DNA from: Aestuariivirga litoralis
Lineage (GTDB): Bacteria > Pseudomonadota > Alphaproteobacteria > Rhizobiales > Aestuariivirgaceae
Length of the DNA: 64,000 nt
Assembly: GCF_015714715.1 (NCBI RefSeq)
Contig: NZ_WAHS01000001.1
Location: forward strand, 2,181,001-2,245,000
Direction of reading: 5' to 3'
Each line of letters begins with the position of its first letter. Within the stretch, counting starts at the first letter, position 1. The position numbers were made by a program, and so were the translations under genes. Under the pieces are notes generated by a model. It ran no database searches, was not told the DNA's origin, and worked only from the letters and a program-made list of their open reading frames with translations. Positions 8,760-17,560 of this stretch are shown here, in pieces.

Positions 8760-9722
8760 ATGGATTTCTCCCTCGCGCCTGAAATTCTCTCTTCCACCAT
8801 CCGCATGTCAGTGCCGCTGATCCTCGCTTGCATGGCAGGCCTGTGGAGCGAACGTGCCGGTATCGTGGATATTGGCCTTGAAGGCAAGATGCTGGCGGCG
8901 GCGTTTCTTTCGGCATCGGTTGCAGCCTTCAGCGGCTCGGCCTGGATTGGTTTGCTGGCGGGCGTTGGCATTTCAGTCTTCTTCGCTCTCGTGCATGGCT
9001 ATGCCTCGATCAACCAGCGCGGCAATCAGGTGATCTCCGGCCTCGGCATCAATTTCATCGCTGCGGGCCTTGCAGTGGTGATTGGGCACAGCTGGTTCAA
9101 ACAGGGCGGGCGCACGCCGCAGCTGGAAGGCGCTGCGCGCTTTTCGCCGATCGATTTTCCGGGGCGAGATGCGCTGTTTGCGATGGACGGTATTGGCCGT
9201 TATGCGCGCATCCTGCTCGATCATACGATCCTCACTTATGTGGCACTCGCGGTGGTGCCACTCTCCGCCTGGGTCTTGGCCCGCACCCGCTTTGGCTTGC
9301 GCCTGCGCGCGGTAGGTGAAAATCCGCAAGCCGTCGATACGGCAGGTATCTCCGTGGCGCGTTTGCGTTATGAAGCGGTGGTCATTGCCGGCGTGCTGTG
9401 CGGCGTTGCCGGCGTCTATCTTTCGACAGCTTTGCAAACCAGTTTCGTGCGCGACATGACAGGCGGGCGTGGCTATCTCGCCCTCACCGCGTTGATCTTC
9501 GCCAATTGGCGCGCCTGGCCGGCTCTGTTTGCCTGCCTGCTGTTCGGCTTCCTGCAGGCCATCGCCAATTTCATGCAGGGCGCGCATTTCTTCGGCATTG
9601 ATATTCCGGTGCAGGTCTTCAACTCGCTGCCCTATGTGATGACGATTGTACTGCTGGCGGGCTTCATCGGCAAGTCCACGCCACCCAAGGCTTCCGGGAT
9701 TCCTTATACAAAGGACAGATGA
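8760..9722 (+). CDS. Nucleoside ABC transporter permease (second subunit)
   Basis: This 320-residue BPD_transp_2 permease (YufQ/BmpD type) contains the family segment AGLWSERAGIVDIGLEGKML near residues 22-41 and GENPQAVDTAGI about two thirds along. The start immediately follows the previous stop (TAAATG), so the two permeases are translationally coupled. It is followed directly by nucleoside-degrading enzymes, which supports nucleosides as the imported substrate. Confidence 0.94.
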   Translation: MDFSLAPEILSSTIRMSVPLILACMAGLWSERAGIVDIGLEGKMLAAAFLSASVAAFSGSAWIGLLAGVGISVFFALVHGYASINQRGNQVISGLGINFIAAGLAVVIGHSWFKQGGRTPQLEGAARFSPIDFPGRDALFAMDGIGRYARILLDHTILTYVALAVVPLSAWVLARTRFGLRLRAVGENPQAVDTAGISVARLRYEAVVIAGVLCGVAGVYLSTALQTSFVRDMTGGRGYLALTALIFANWRAWPALFACLLFGFLQAIANFMQGAHFFGIDIPVQVFNSLPYVMTIVLLAGFIGKSTPPKASGIPYTKDR

Positions 9723-10114
9723 TGCAAGACCTGATCGACGCCGCAAAGGCCGCCCGCGCATTCGCGCATGTGCCCTATTCGAAATTCTATGTCGGCGCCG
9801 CGATGCGCGATGAAAAAGGCCGCGTGCATGCGGGCGCCAATATCGAGAACGCCGCCTATCCTCAAGGCTGGTGCGCGGAATGCACAACGATCGGCCACCT
9901 GATCATGGCCGGTGGCACCAAGATCACTGAGGTCGCAGTGATGGGCAATGGCGATGCGCTGTGCACGCCGTGCGGCGGCTGCCGCCAGAAGATCCGCGAA
10001 TTTGCGAGCGATGACGTCAAGATTCATTGCTGCACGGAAGAAGGCAAACTGATCCGCACTTTCACATTGGGCGAGTTGCTGCCTTCGAGCTTCGGCCCGG
10101 AGAATCTGGCATGA
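9719..10114 (+). CDS. cdd: Cytidine deaminase
   Basis: This zinc enzyme hydrolyses cytidine and deoxycytidine to uridine and deoxyuridine. The 131-residue product is a normal homotetrameric-type cytidine deaminase, with the zinc/catalytic motifs WCAE (Cys ligand and proton-shuttling Glu) and PCGGCRQ (two Cys ligands), and NIENAAYPQG for substrate binding. Two consecutive ATG codons (9719 and 9722) overlap the upstream permease stop; either may be used. It acts on pyrimidine nucleosides brought in by the upstream transporter. Confidence 0.96.
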   Translation: MMQDLIDAAKAARAFAHVPYSKFYVGAAMRDEKGRVHAGANIENAAYPQGWCAECTTIGHLIMAGGTKITEVAVMGNGDALCTPCGGCRQKIREFASDDVKIHCCTEEGKLIRTFTLGELLPSSFGPENLA

Positions 10115-10896
10115 GCGATCTGAAATCCAAACTTGGTTCGCATCGGCCCAAGGTTGCCATCATCCTCGGCTCGGCCTTGGGGTCGGTGGTGGATGCGGTG
10201 CAGGACGCGACGGATATTCCGTACACTGATCTTTCTGGCTTTCCGGTGCCGAAGATTTCCGGCCATGCTGGCAAGGTGGTGCTGGGCAAGATCGGCGGCA
10301 AGGGCGTCGCCGTGCTGGCCGGGCGATCGCATGCTTATGAAGGTGGCAATGCTGCCGTGATGCGCCCGGCGTTGGAACAGCTGAAGGATGCCGGCATTGA
10401 GACGCTGATCCTCACCAATGCCGCAGGCTCGCTGAAAACTTCGATGAAGCCCGGCTCGCTGATGCTGATTACCGACCACATCAATTATTCCGGCATGAAT
10501 CCTTTGATCGGCCAGAATGGCGATGAGAATTTCGTGCCGATGACCAATGCTTATGACCCCGCTCTGCGCAAAGCCTTCCTCGCTGCGGCAAAGAAGGAAA
10601 AGATCGCGATCAAGCAAGGTGTCTATTGCTGGTATTCCGGGCCTTCGTTTGAAACGCCGGCGGAAATCCGCATGTTCCAGATCATCGGCGGCACGGCGGT
10701 TGGCATGTCGACAGCACCCGAAACCATCATCGCGCGCCGCCTCGGCCTGAAGGTCGCTGCGATTTCGACGATCACCAATCTGGCTGCAGGCATCAAGGGC
10801 GCATCGCCCAGTCACGAAGAAACCAAGCGCGAAGGCATGAAGGCCGCCGGCCATATGCAAAAGCTGCTCACACGCTTCTTCAAGGATCTGGAATAA
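10111..10896 (+). CDS. punA: Purine-nucleoside phosphorylase
   Basis: This 261-residue enzyme phosphorolyses purine (deoxy)nucleosides to base plus (deoxy)ribose-1-phosphate. Trimeric PNP family motifs are visible: ILGSALG near the N-terminus, the phosphate loop region GRSHAYEGG, LTNAAGSL, and GPSFETPAEIRMFQ followed by GMSTAPE. The ATG at 10111 overlaps the cdd stop (ATGA), which argues against the longer in-frame start inside cdd. Its sugar-phosphate product is the substrate of DeoB two genes downstream. Confidence 0.95.
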   Translation: MSDLKSKLGSHRPKVAIILGSALGSVVDAVQDATDIPYTDLSGFPVPKISGHAGKVVLGKIGGKGVAVLAGRSHAYEGGNAAVMRPALEQLKDAGIETLILTNAAGSLKTSMKPGSLMLITDHINYSGMNPLIGQNGDENFVPMTNAYDPALRKAFLAAAKKEKIAIKQGVYCWYSGPSFETPAEIRMFQIIGGTAVGMSTAPETIIARRLGLKVAAISTITNLAAGIKGASPSHEETKREGMKAAGHMQKLLTRFFKDLE

Positions 10897-12203
10897 TGCT
10901 GCCGCAGGAAGTCATCCGCGCCAAGCGCGATGGCCGCGCGCTTTCTTCAGCCCAGGTGAAGGAATTCATAGAAGGCCTGACCAGCGGGGCTGTCACTGAA
11001 GGCCAGGTTGCGGCTTTTGCAATGGCGGTGTTCTTCAAGGGCATGAGTGCCGATGAAGCGGTGGGCCTCACGCTGGCGATGCGCGACAGCGGCACAGTGC
11101 TGCAATGGGATTTGCCGGGGCCGGTGGTGGACAAGCATTCCTCCGGTGGCATCGGAGACAATATCTCGCTGATGCTTGCGCCGATGCTGTCGGCGTGCGG
11201 TTGCTATGTGCCGATGATTTCGGGACGCGGACTGGGCCATACGGGTGGCACGCTGGACAAGCTTGATTCGATCACCGGCTACAACACCACGCCCGACAAT
11301 GCTTTGTTCTCCTGGGTCACGCGCGAAGTAGGCTGCGCCATTATCGGGCAGACATCTGATCTGGCCCCCGCCGACAAGCGGCTTTACGGCATCCGCGATG
11401 TGACGGCCACGGTGGAAAGCGTGCCGCTGATTACCGCGTCGATCCTGTCGAAGAAACTGGCTGCCGGGTTGCAGCATCTGGTGATGGATGTGAAATGCGG
11501 CTCCGGCGCCTTCATGGCCAAGCGCGAGGATGCGCAGGCACTGGCAAAATCACTGGTTTCCGTGGCCAATGGTGCGGGACTGAAAACCACCGCCTTGATC
11601 ACCGACATGGATGAGCCGCTGGCCAAGGTGGCGGGCAATGCGCTGGAAGTGCTACACGCCGTGCGCTTCCTGAAGAATGAACTGACGGATTCGCGTGTGC
11701 ACGAAGTGACGGTGCGCCTCGGCATGGAAATTTTGCAAAGCACCGGACTTGCCACATCCGAAGACGAAGCGCGCAAGAGTCTGGAGGAAGCACTGGCTTC
11801 GGGCGAAGCGGCGGAAATCTTTGGTGAGATGGTGGCCGCACTTGGTGGGCCCACGGGTTTCATGGATGCGCCGGAGCAACATGTGCGCGCCGCCGCTTTC
11901 GTGAAGCCGGTATTCGCCGATGACAACGGCGCGGTGACCAGCATCGCCACGCGCGAGCTTGGCCTTGCCGTAATCGAACTCGGTGGTGGGCGCCGCCGCG
12001 CCGACGATGTGATCGATCACGCCGTGGGCCTCGATCATCTGCTCGGCAAAGGTTTCGCGGTGGATGGCAACACGCCGCTCGCCATGATTCACGCCAAGGA
12101 TGAGGCGGATTACGAAAAGGCCGCCGCCATCGTGAAGGCGGCTTATGTGATCGGCGATACGCCTACGGATTACTCCCCCATTCTGGAACGCATTGCGCCG
12201 TGA
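10896..12203 (+). CDS. deoA: Thymidine phosphorylase
   Basis: This 435-residue enzyme converts thymidine and deoxyuridine plus phosphate to the free base and deoxyribose-1-phosphate. It shows the pyrimidine nucleoside phosphorylase signature region GRGLGHTGGTLDKL and the phosphate-binding KHSSGGIGD segment. It has the three-part layout of the family: helical alpha domain, alpha/beta domain and a C-terminal PYNP domain with GGGRRRADD. Its ATG shares one base with the punA stop. It completes pyrimidine nucleoside cleavage for the operon. Confidence 0.97.
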   Translation: MLPQEVIRAKRDGRALSSAQVKEFIEGLTSGAVTEGQVAAFAMAVFFKGMSADEAVGLTLAMRDSGTVLQWDLPGPVVDKHSSGGIGDNISLMLAPMLSACGCYVPMISGRGLGHTGGTLDKLDSITGYNTTPDNALFSWVTREVGCAIIGQTSDLAPADKRLYGIRDVTATVESVPLITASILSKKLAAGLQHLVMDVKCGSGAFMAKREDAQALAKSLVSVANGAGLKTTALITDMDEPLAKVAGNALEVLHAVRFLKNELTDSRVHEVTVRLGMEILQSTGLATSEDEARKSLEEALASGEAAEIFGEMVAALGGPTGFMDAPEQHVRAAAFVKPVFADDNGAVTSIATRELGLAVIELGGGRRRADDVIDHAVGLDHLLGKGFAVDGNTPLAMIHAKDEADYEKAAAIVKAAYVIGDTPTDYSPILERIAP

Positions 12204-13369
12204 GCCGCGCGTTTCTGTTCATCATGGATGGTTTCGGCGTCGGCCATGCGCCGGATGCCAAGGCTTTCGGTGACGAAGGATCCGACACATTCGGGCATGT
12301 CTATGCGCAGGCCCGCCCAAGCATTCCCACGCTGGCTTCCCTCGGCCTGGGTGCTGCGGCTGAAACAACGGGTGGCACGAACGTTTTTCCGAATGCGAAA
12401 ATCATCGCGCGCCATGGTGCAGCTACCGAAGTGTCCAAAGGCAAGGATACGATCACCGGGCATTGGGAAATTGCCGGCGTGCCGTTGGCGAAGGATTGGG
12501 GTTATTTCCCCACCACCATTCCCGCCTTTCCGCAAGATTTCATGGATGCGCTCATCGCTCAGGCGAAGCTGCCGGGACTGCTGTGCCTTGGCCATGCTTC
12601 GGGCACGCAGGTGATCGAAGATTTCGGCGAGGAACATCTGCGCACCGGAAAGCCCATTGTCTATACGAGCGCCGACAGCGTGATCCAGATCGCTGCACAC
12701 GAAGCCCATTTCGGCCTGCAGCGGCTTTATGATGTCTGCGCCATCGCGCGCGAACTTTCCTATGCACTCAATATCGGCCGCGTCATCGCGCGGCCATTCC
12801 TGGGCGAAACAGCAAAGACCTTCGAGCGCACCGGCCACCGCAAGGATTATTCGGTGCTGCCGCCGCAGCCCACATTGCTTAATGTGCTTTCAACGGCAGG
12901 CCGTGATGTGTGCACCATTGGCAAGATTGGCGATATCTATGCCCATTCCGGCACGGGCCGTGAGATCAAGGTGTCCGGCATGGAAGCGCTTACGTCCACC
13001 ACGATGGCCGAAATGCCGAAGCTGGCGGATGGCGGGTTCCTGATGGTGAATTTCGTCAACTTCGACACTGACTTTGGCCATCGCCGCGATGTGCCGGGCT
13101 ATGCCAAATTGCTTGAAAGTTTCGACGCCTGGCTGGCTGGCGCGCTGAAACTTGTCGGCCCTGACGACCATCTGTTCATCACCGCCGATCACGGCAATGA
13201 CCCCAGCTTCAAGGGTACTGACCACACGCGCGAGCGCGTGCCGGTTCTGTGGTTCAATCCGAAGCAGCAGCCGGGCTCCATCGGGCTGCGCAATACGTTT
13301 GCCGATATTGGGCAGAGCATCGCGCAGGTTTTGGGCGTGGGGCCGCTGTCTTCCGGCACGGCGTTCTAA
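12200..13369 (+). CDS. deoB: Phosphopentomutase
   Basis: This 389-residue metalloenzyme of the alkaline-phosphatase superfamily interconverts (deoxy)ribose-1-phosphate and -5-phosphate. The metal-binding motifs MDGFGVGHAPDA at the N-terminus and TADHGNDP near the C-terminus are present. The GTG start at 12200 overlaps the deoA stop (GTGA). As last gene of the salvage operon it feeds pentose phosphates to central metabolism; no deoC aldolase is encoded here. Confidence 0.96.
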   Translation: MSRAFLFIMDGFGVGHAPDAKAFGDEGSDTFGHVYAQARPSIPTLASLGLGAAAETTGGTNVFPNAKIIARHGAATEVSKGKDTITGHWEIAGVPLAKDWGYFPTTIPAFPQDFMDALIAQAKLPGLLCLGHASGTQVIEDFGEEHLRTGKPIVYTSADSVIQIAAHEAHFGLQRLYDVCAIARELSYALNIGRVIARPFLGETAKTFERTGHRKDYSVLPPQPTLLNVLSTAGRDVCTIGKIGDIYAHSGTGREIKVSGMEALTSTTMAEMPKLADGGFLMVNFVNFDTDFGHRRDVPGYAKLLESFDAWLAGALKLVGPDDHLFITADHGNDPSFKGTDHTRERVPVLWFNPKQQPGSIGLRNTFADIGQSIAQVLGVGPLSSGTAF

Positions 13370-13411
13370 CGCCGCCATCATTCCGCCATGCGGCGCAGGC
13401 TGATTGTGATC

Positions 13412-13432
13412 CGGGGGCGTGAGTTGATGAGG
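13412..13432 (+). promoter_or_regulatory. Leader element shared with the next gene, copy 1
   Basis: The sequence CGGGGGCGTGA, five bases and GATGAGG end just before the ATG at 13440. The same arrangement recurs at 13871-13892 before the paralogous gene, 29 instead of 28 bases upstream of its ATG. The GATGAGG part probably serves as ribosome site; the G-rich part has no assigned role. It looks like part of the tandem duplication. Confidence 0.45.
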
Positions 13433-13439
13433 ACGCACC

Positions 13440-13811
13440 ATGTTCCTGAACACTGTGCTGCTTGCTGCCGCACTTGCCAATCCAGCCCCCGCTGATTTTG
13501 CTCAGGTGGGCGATTTGAGCGGGCGCTATAAAACCTTTGGCACCAATTTTGATGGATCGGTCTATCGCGGCGAAGTGCTGATCACCGAAGTTTCCAAGAC
13601 TAGCTGCAAGATCGCCTGGGTCACTGGCCGCACATCCGCTACGGGCATTTGCATGCGCGTCGAGAATGCCTTCAGCGCCACATATCAAATGAATGACGGC
13701 ACCTCGGGCCTCGTCATTTACCGCATCGCGGATAATGGCACCTTGGCTGGTGTGTGGACCGTTGCCGGTCGAGACGGCATGGGCACGGAAGTGCTCACCC
13801 CGGTGAAATAG
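13440..13811 (+). CDS. Small secreted protein of unknown function, tandem paralogue 1
   Basis: I do not recognise this 123-residue protein. It starts with a hydrophobic stretch (MFLNTVLLAAALANPAPA) that could be a short signal peptide. The mature part is predicted mostly beta from its alternating pattern and holds two Cys residues, in TSCKIAW and TGICMR, likely to form a disulfide in the periplasm. It closely resembles the next gene product over its whole length, sharing GTNFDGS, TGICMR, NAFSA, DG.SGL.IY and a GTEVLTP tail. Its signal region is less typical than that of the neighbour. Confidence 0.7.
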   Translation: MFLNTVLLAAALANPAPADFAQVGDLSGRYKTFGTNFDGSVYRGEVLITEVSKTSCKIAWVTGRTSATGICMRVENAFSATYQMNDGTSGLVIYRIADNGTLAGVWTVAGRDGMGTEVLTPVK

Positions 13812-13870
13812 CTCGGACTTTCCGCTTTTCAACTTGCCATCAGGCAGCGATGGCTCCTATTCATTTCACG

Positions 13871-13892
13871 CGGGGGCGTGAAACGATGAGGG
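13871..13892 (+). promoter_or_regulatory. Leader element shared with the previous gene, copy 2
   Basis: CGGGGGCGTGA, six bases and GATGAGG precede the ATG at 13900, repeating the element at 13412-13432. Conservation outside the coding sequence suggests a recent duplication or a shared translational signal. Confidence 0.45.
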
Positions 13893-13899
13893 TTCCATC

Positions 13900-14274
13900 A
13901 TGATTTTGAAGTCCGTTCTGGCAGCCGCTGTGCTGATCGCCGCGCCGTCTTTCGCTTTGGCCGCCGATGGCGATGTCGGTGGCAAATACAAGGTTGAAGG
14001 CACCAATTTCGACGGTTCGAAATATTCGGGCGATGCCGAAATCACCATCACCTCCGGCACCACCTGCAACATCGAATGGCATACGGGTGCGGATGCGAAT
14101 TCCACCGGCATATGCATGCGCAATGACAATGCCTTCTCCGCTGCTTACGTGATGAAGGATGGTTCGGTCGGCCTCATCATCTACAAGATGAATGATGACC
14201 GCTCGATGGACGGCATCTGGACGCTATCGGGCAAGAATGGCTCCGGCACCGAAGTGCTGACACCGGCGAACTGA
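13900..14274 (+). CDS. Small secreted protein of unknown function, tandem paralogue 2
   Basis: This 124-residue protein is the second copy of the tandem pair. It has a clear Sec signal peptide (MILKSVLAAAVLIAAPSFALA, cleaved before ADGD). The mature part shares with copy 1 the GTNFDGS, TGICMR, NAFSAAY and GTEVLTP blocks and the two Cys residues. No enzymatic motif is visible. The size and regular beta-like pattern suggest a small periplasmic binding or structural domain, but function is unknown. Confidence 0.78.
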   Translation: MILKSVLAAAVLIAAPSFALAADGDVGGKYKVEGTNFDGSKYSGDAEITITSGTTCNIEWHTGADANSTGICMRNDNAFSAAYVMKDGSVGLIIYKMNDDRSMDGIWTLSGKNGSGTEVLTPAN

Positions 14275-14283
14275 GTTTCGTAT

Positions 14284-14312
14284 TCACCCTTCTCCCTCTG
14301 GGAGAAGGGTGA
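14284..14312 (-). terminator. Inverted repeat between convergent genes
   Basis: CACCCTTCTCCC and GGGAGAAGGGTG form a 12-bp stem around a 4-5 base loop, between the second small secreted protein and the convergent choV gene. It probably terminates transcription from one or both sides and belongs to the same motif family as the repeat at 2523-2679. Confidence 0.6.
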
Positions 14313-14315
14313 TGT

Positions 14316-15506
14316 TCAGCTTTCCCGCTTCAATACTGCGCGCAGAACGTCCCTTACGCCGATGGCACCCGCGAAGGTGCTGTCGTCGTTGAACAGCGCC
14401 ACTGGGGCTGTCTCTGACATATGCATGGCTAGCATTACGGTTTTAAGGCTCGTGCCCGGTGTGGCCCAGAAGACCGGTTTGGACTTGGCAGAGAAGACTT
14501 TCTCGGCTTCGGTGCAAGGCACCCATTCCGCCAGTTCACCATCCCGTTCGACGACAGTGACCTTGTTATCCTTGTCGAGCTTGAAGCGGGTGGTCTTGCG
14601 GCGGTCGAGCCACATCCAGCCACTCTTCTCGGTTTCCAACTCATGGGTGGCGCGCATCACGTTCCACGCCGTCAGCACCGAGAGTGGATTCACATTGGCG
14701 ATGAAGTCACTCACATAGGCATTGGCCGGGCGCAGCACGATATCTTCAGGCCGGCCAGACTGCACGATGCGCCCGCCTTCCATGATCGTAATAGTGTTGC
14801 CGATCTTGAGGGCTTCCTCGAGATCGTGGCTGACGAAGATGATCGTCTTCTTCAGGGTTTTCTGCAGCTGCAGCAATTCATCCTGCAGCTTGGTGCGGAT
14901 CAGCGGATCAAGCGCCGAGAACGGCTCGTCCATCAGCAGGATCGGCGCCTCAGTGGCAAACGCCCGCGCCAGGCCCACACGCTGTTGCATGCCGCCGGAC
15001 AATTCATGGACGTATTTGCCCGACCATTGGTCAAGACCCACCAGCTTCAATTGCCGGTCCACCTTGGATCTGCGTTCAGCCTCCGGCATGCCGGCAAGTT
15101 CAAGACCGAAGCCCACATTCTCATGCACGGTGCGCCAGGGCAGAAGGCCGAATTGCTGGAACACCATGGCCACGTTCTTCTGGCGGATGCGGCGCAACGT
15201 GGGCTCATCGCAAGTGACCACGTCCACCATCTTGTTGCCGTCGAACACTTCAATGGCACCGCGCGTGACTTTGTTGAGGCCATTGACGCCGCGCAACAGG
15301 GTGGATTTGCCAGAGCCTGAAAGGCCCATCAGCACGCTGATCTCGCCTTCCTTCACTTCCAGCGAGGCGCCGGCACAACCCAGCACAGTGCCAGTCTTTT
15401 CAAGGATTTCCGCGCGGGTGGAACCGGCGTCGAGCATGGTTTGGGCCTGCGGCACATTGCGGCCGAACAGAATATCGACATTCTTGAAGATAACAGCCGT
15501 GCTCAT
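14316..15506 (-). CDS. choV: Choline ABC transporter ATP-binding protein
   Basis: This 396-residue ATPase belongs to the ProV/OpuAA group of quaternary-amine importers. The N-terminal ABC domain carries Walker A GLSGSGKST, signature LSGGMQQR, Walker B ILLMDEPFSALDP and the switch His in SHDLEEA. A C-terminal region of about 110 residues follows, in the position of the regulatory CBS domains of the family. With choW and choX it forms the high-affinity choline uptake system of rhizobia. Its start overlaps the choW stop by four bases. Confidence 0.94.
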   Translation of the reverse strand: MSTAVIFKNVDILFGRNVPQAQTMLDAGSTRAEILEKTGTVLGCAGASLEVKEGEISVLMGLSGSGKSTLLRGVNGLNKVTRGAIEVFDGNKMVDVVTCDEPTLRRIRQKNVAMVFQQFGLLPWRTVHENVGFGLELAGMPEAERRSKVDRQLKLVGLDQWSGKYVHELSGGMQQRVGLARAFATEAPILLMDEPFSALDPLIRTKLQDELLQLQKTLKKTIIFVSHDLEEALKIGNTITIMEGGRIVQSGRPEDIVLRPANAYVSDFIANVNPLSVLTAWNVMRATHELETEKSGWMWLDRRKTTRFKLDKDNKVTVVERDGELAEWVPCTEAEKVFSAKSKPVFWATPGTSLKTVMLAMHMSETAPVALFNDDSTFAGAIGVRDVLRAVLKRES

Positions 15507-16360
15507 TTCTTGGCTCCCACGCGAACGGCCAGGACACGGTCAAGGATAATAGCGAGGGCGACGATGGCCAAGCCAGCCTCGATGCCAAGCGGAATGTTGC
15601 GGTTATTCAAAGCACGGTTCACCGGATTGCCGAGCGAGGGCGCACCGATGAGCGTTGCGATGACGACCATCGACAACGAAAGCATGATGCACTGGGTCAG
15701 GCCCGCCATGATGGTGGGCAGTGCCGCGGGCAGTTCCACCTTCCATAGCAATTGCCGCTTGGTGGCGCCGAAGCTTTCGCCAGCCTCCAGAATGGATTTG
15801 GGAACCGATGTCAGGCCAAGATAGGTCATGCGTACTGGGGCGGGCATGGCGAAGATGATGGTGACGATAAGGGCCGGAGCAGCGCCTAGGCCGAACAGGA
15901 TCAGGATCGGAATGAGATAAACGAAGGTCGGCATCGTCTGCATCAGGTCCATGATCGGCTGCATGGTCTGCCAGACTCGCGGCTTGTGGGCGGCCCAGAT
16001 GCCGAGCGGCACGCCGAGCGCCATCGACAAGGCGGCGGCATAAAGCACCAACACCAAGGTCTGCACGGTTTCTTTCCACAGGCCCTGGTTGATGATGAAC
16101 AGCAGGCCCAAAAGAACCGCCAGCGTCAGCCATTTGCGGCGCTGCAGGAGATAGGCGCCAGCAGCAAGTGCGATGGCAAGCAGAACGGGAGGGCATTGCA
16201 GCAAGGTCCAGGTGGTGCCCTCGACCAGCCAGTTCAACGAAACTTTCAGGCCGGTGAACAGCCAGTCAAAGTAGGTCGTGATAAATTCGATGACCATCTT
16301 GCCCCATTGCCCCACGGGAATTTTCCATGATGCAATGAAAGTTGAAATTGGATCCCACAT
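15503..16360 (-). CDS. choW: Choline ABC transporter permease
   Basis: This 285-residue inner-membrane protein of the ProW type has six to seven predicted helices and the ATPase-contacting loop with ESFGATKRQLLWKVELPAALPTIMAG. The N-terminus carries the extra periplasmic/first helix segment usual for quaternary-amine permeases. It forms the choline channel with ChoV. It lies downstream of choX, separated by about 90 bases containing a strong stem-loop. Confidence 0.95.
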   Translation of the reverse strand: MWDPISTFIASWKIPVGQWGKMVIEFITTYFDWLFTGLKVSLNWLVEGTTWTLLQCPPVLLAIALAAGAYLLQRRKWLTLAVLLGLLFIINQGLWKETVQTLVLVLYAAALSMALGVPLGIWAAHKPRVWQTMQPIMDLMQTMPTFVYLIPILILFGLGAAPALIVTIIFAMPAPVRMTYLGLTSVPKSILEAGESFGATKRQLLWKVELPAALPTIMAGLTQCIMLSLSMVVIATLIGAPSLGNPVNRALNNRNIPLGIEAGLAIVALAIILDRVLAVRVGAKK

Positions 16361-16401
16361 GCCCCGTCCCTCTGTCCCCTGAGATGGCTTTATGAATTTA
16401 A

Positions 16402-16430
16402 TGCAGGGCGCGTACGTTTCGCGCCCTGCA
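16402..16430 (-). promoter_or_regulatory. Strong stem-loop between choX and choW
   Basis: TGCAGGGCGCG (16402-16412) and CGCGCCCTGCA (16420-16430) are perfect reverse complements around a 7-base loop. There is no pronounced T-run on the minus strand, so a 3'-end stabiliser or partial attenuator that favours choX expression is more likely than a full terminator. Confidence 0.65.
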
Positions 16431-16450
16431 TTTTAGTCTCTGCGAGTTGC

Positions 16451-17398
16451 TTACTTCAGCAGCTTGGCCACAGCGGCCTTGGCATCGCTGCCGTCAAACG
16501 CCGTCACGCCGTCGATCCAGGCATTGATCGAGTCCGGGTTGGCCTTGATCCATTCAGCGGCAACCACCTTCGGGTCTTTGCCGTCTTTCAGCACCGGGGC
16601 CATCATGTCGCCTTCCATTTTCAGGTTGAAGCGCAGGTTGGACACCAGCTTGCCGGCATTGGCACATTCGGTCAGGTAATTGGCGCGCACATTGGTATAG
16701 ACCTTGGCGGGGCCGAAGCCGTAATCCACCACGCCATCCAGATAGGCGATCTTCATTTCGCCCATGACCGGATGCGGCGTCCAGCCGAGGAACACGATCC
16801 ACTTGTTGTCCTTCATGGCCTTTTCAGCCTCGGTCAACATGCCGGCTTCCGAGCTTTCGACGAGCTCCCAGCCTGCGAGGTTGTTCTTGGCATCGCCAAT
16901 CATGGTCTGGATGATGCGGTTGCCGTCATTGCCGGATTCGATGCCGAAGAACTTGCCGCCGAACTTGTCCTTGTTGGCATTCAGATCGGCCACCGACTTC
17001 ACGCCGGCATCGGCCACATATTGCGGCACCACGATGCCGTAGCCTGCGCCTTCAAGATTTGGCGGCTGCAGCTGCTCTACCGACTTGTCGTCGAAATAGG
17101 GCTTCACGTCCGAGGTCATGGACGGCATCCAGTTGCCCAGGAACACGTCAATGTCCTTGTTCTTGAGCGATGCATAAGTGACCGGCACAGAAAGCGTCTT
17201 CACTTCGGACTGATAGCCCAAGGCATCAAACACGTTGGCGGCAATGCCGGTGATCACCTGAATGTCGGTCCAGCCCACATCGGCAAAGCGCACGGCCTTG
17301 CACGAGTCAGCATCCCCGGCCTGCGCCGTGGCGCTGAGGCCAAAGAGGCTCGTGGCGACAGCCAGAGCGCCGATCATTTTCGTGATGGTGGTTTTCAT
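16451..17398 (-). CDS. choX: Choline-binding periplasmic protein
   Basis: This 315-residue periplasmic binding protein has a signal peptide ending at AQAGDA. Aromatic residues at W43, W90, Y120 and W206 fall, within a residue, where I remember the choline-binding aromatic box of Sinorhizobium ChoX, so choline (or acetylcholine) is the probable ligand rather than glycine betaine. The start has GGGAGAG upstream. It is the promoter-proximal gene of choXWV; choline can serve as osmoprotectant precursor or nutrient, but no bet genes are in the window. Confidence 0.95.
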   Translation of the reverse strand: MKTTITKMIGALAVATSLFGLSATAQAGDADSCKAVRFADVGWTDIQVITGIAANVFDALGYQSEVKTLSVPVTYASLKNKDIDVFLGNWMPSMTSDVKPYFDDKSVEQLQPPNLEGAGYGIVVPQYVADAGVKSVADLNANKDKFGGKFFGIESGNDGNRIIQTMIGDAKNNLAGWELVESSEAGMLTEAEKAMKDNKWIVFLGWTPHPVMGEMKIAYLDGVVDYGFGPAKVYTNVRANYLTECANAGKLVSNLRFNLKMEGDMMAPVLKDGKDPKVVAAEWIKANPDSINAWIDGVTAFDGSDAKAAVAKLLK

Positions 17399-17560
17399 GT
17401 CTTACTCTCCCTGATGACAGATAAGGGATAAGACGCCTCGCCGCGAAAGCCGTCAAGGTGGGGAATAACAAATCTAAGTGAAAAATCGCCGTTCACCCGT
17501 TGGTTTGCGACACGCTTTCGGTTAGGGTGCGGCGCGAAAAGCAAAGGCGAGGACAGCAAG

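Noticed and set aside
14643-15549. Two overlapping open frames antisense to choV
   Set aside because: ChoV has all ABC motifs in the expected order; the antisense frames are low-complexity shadows.
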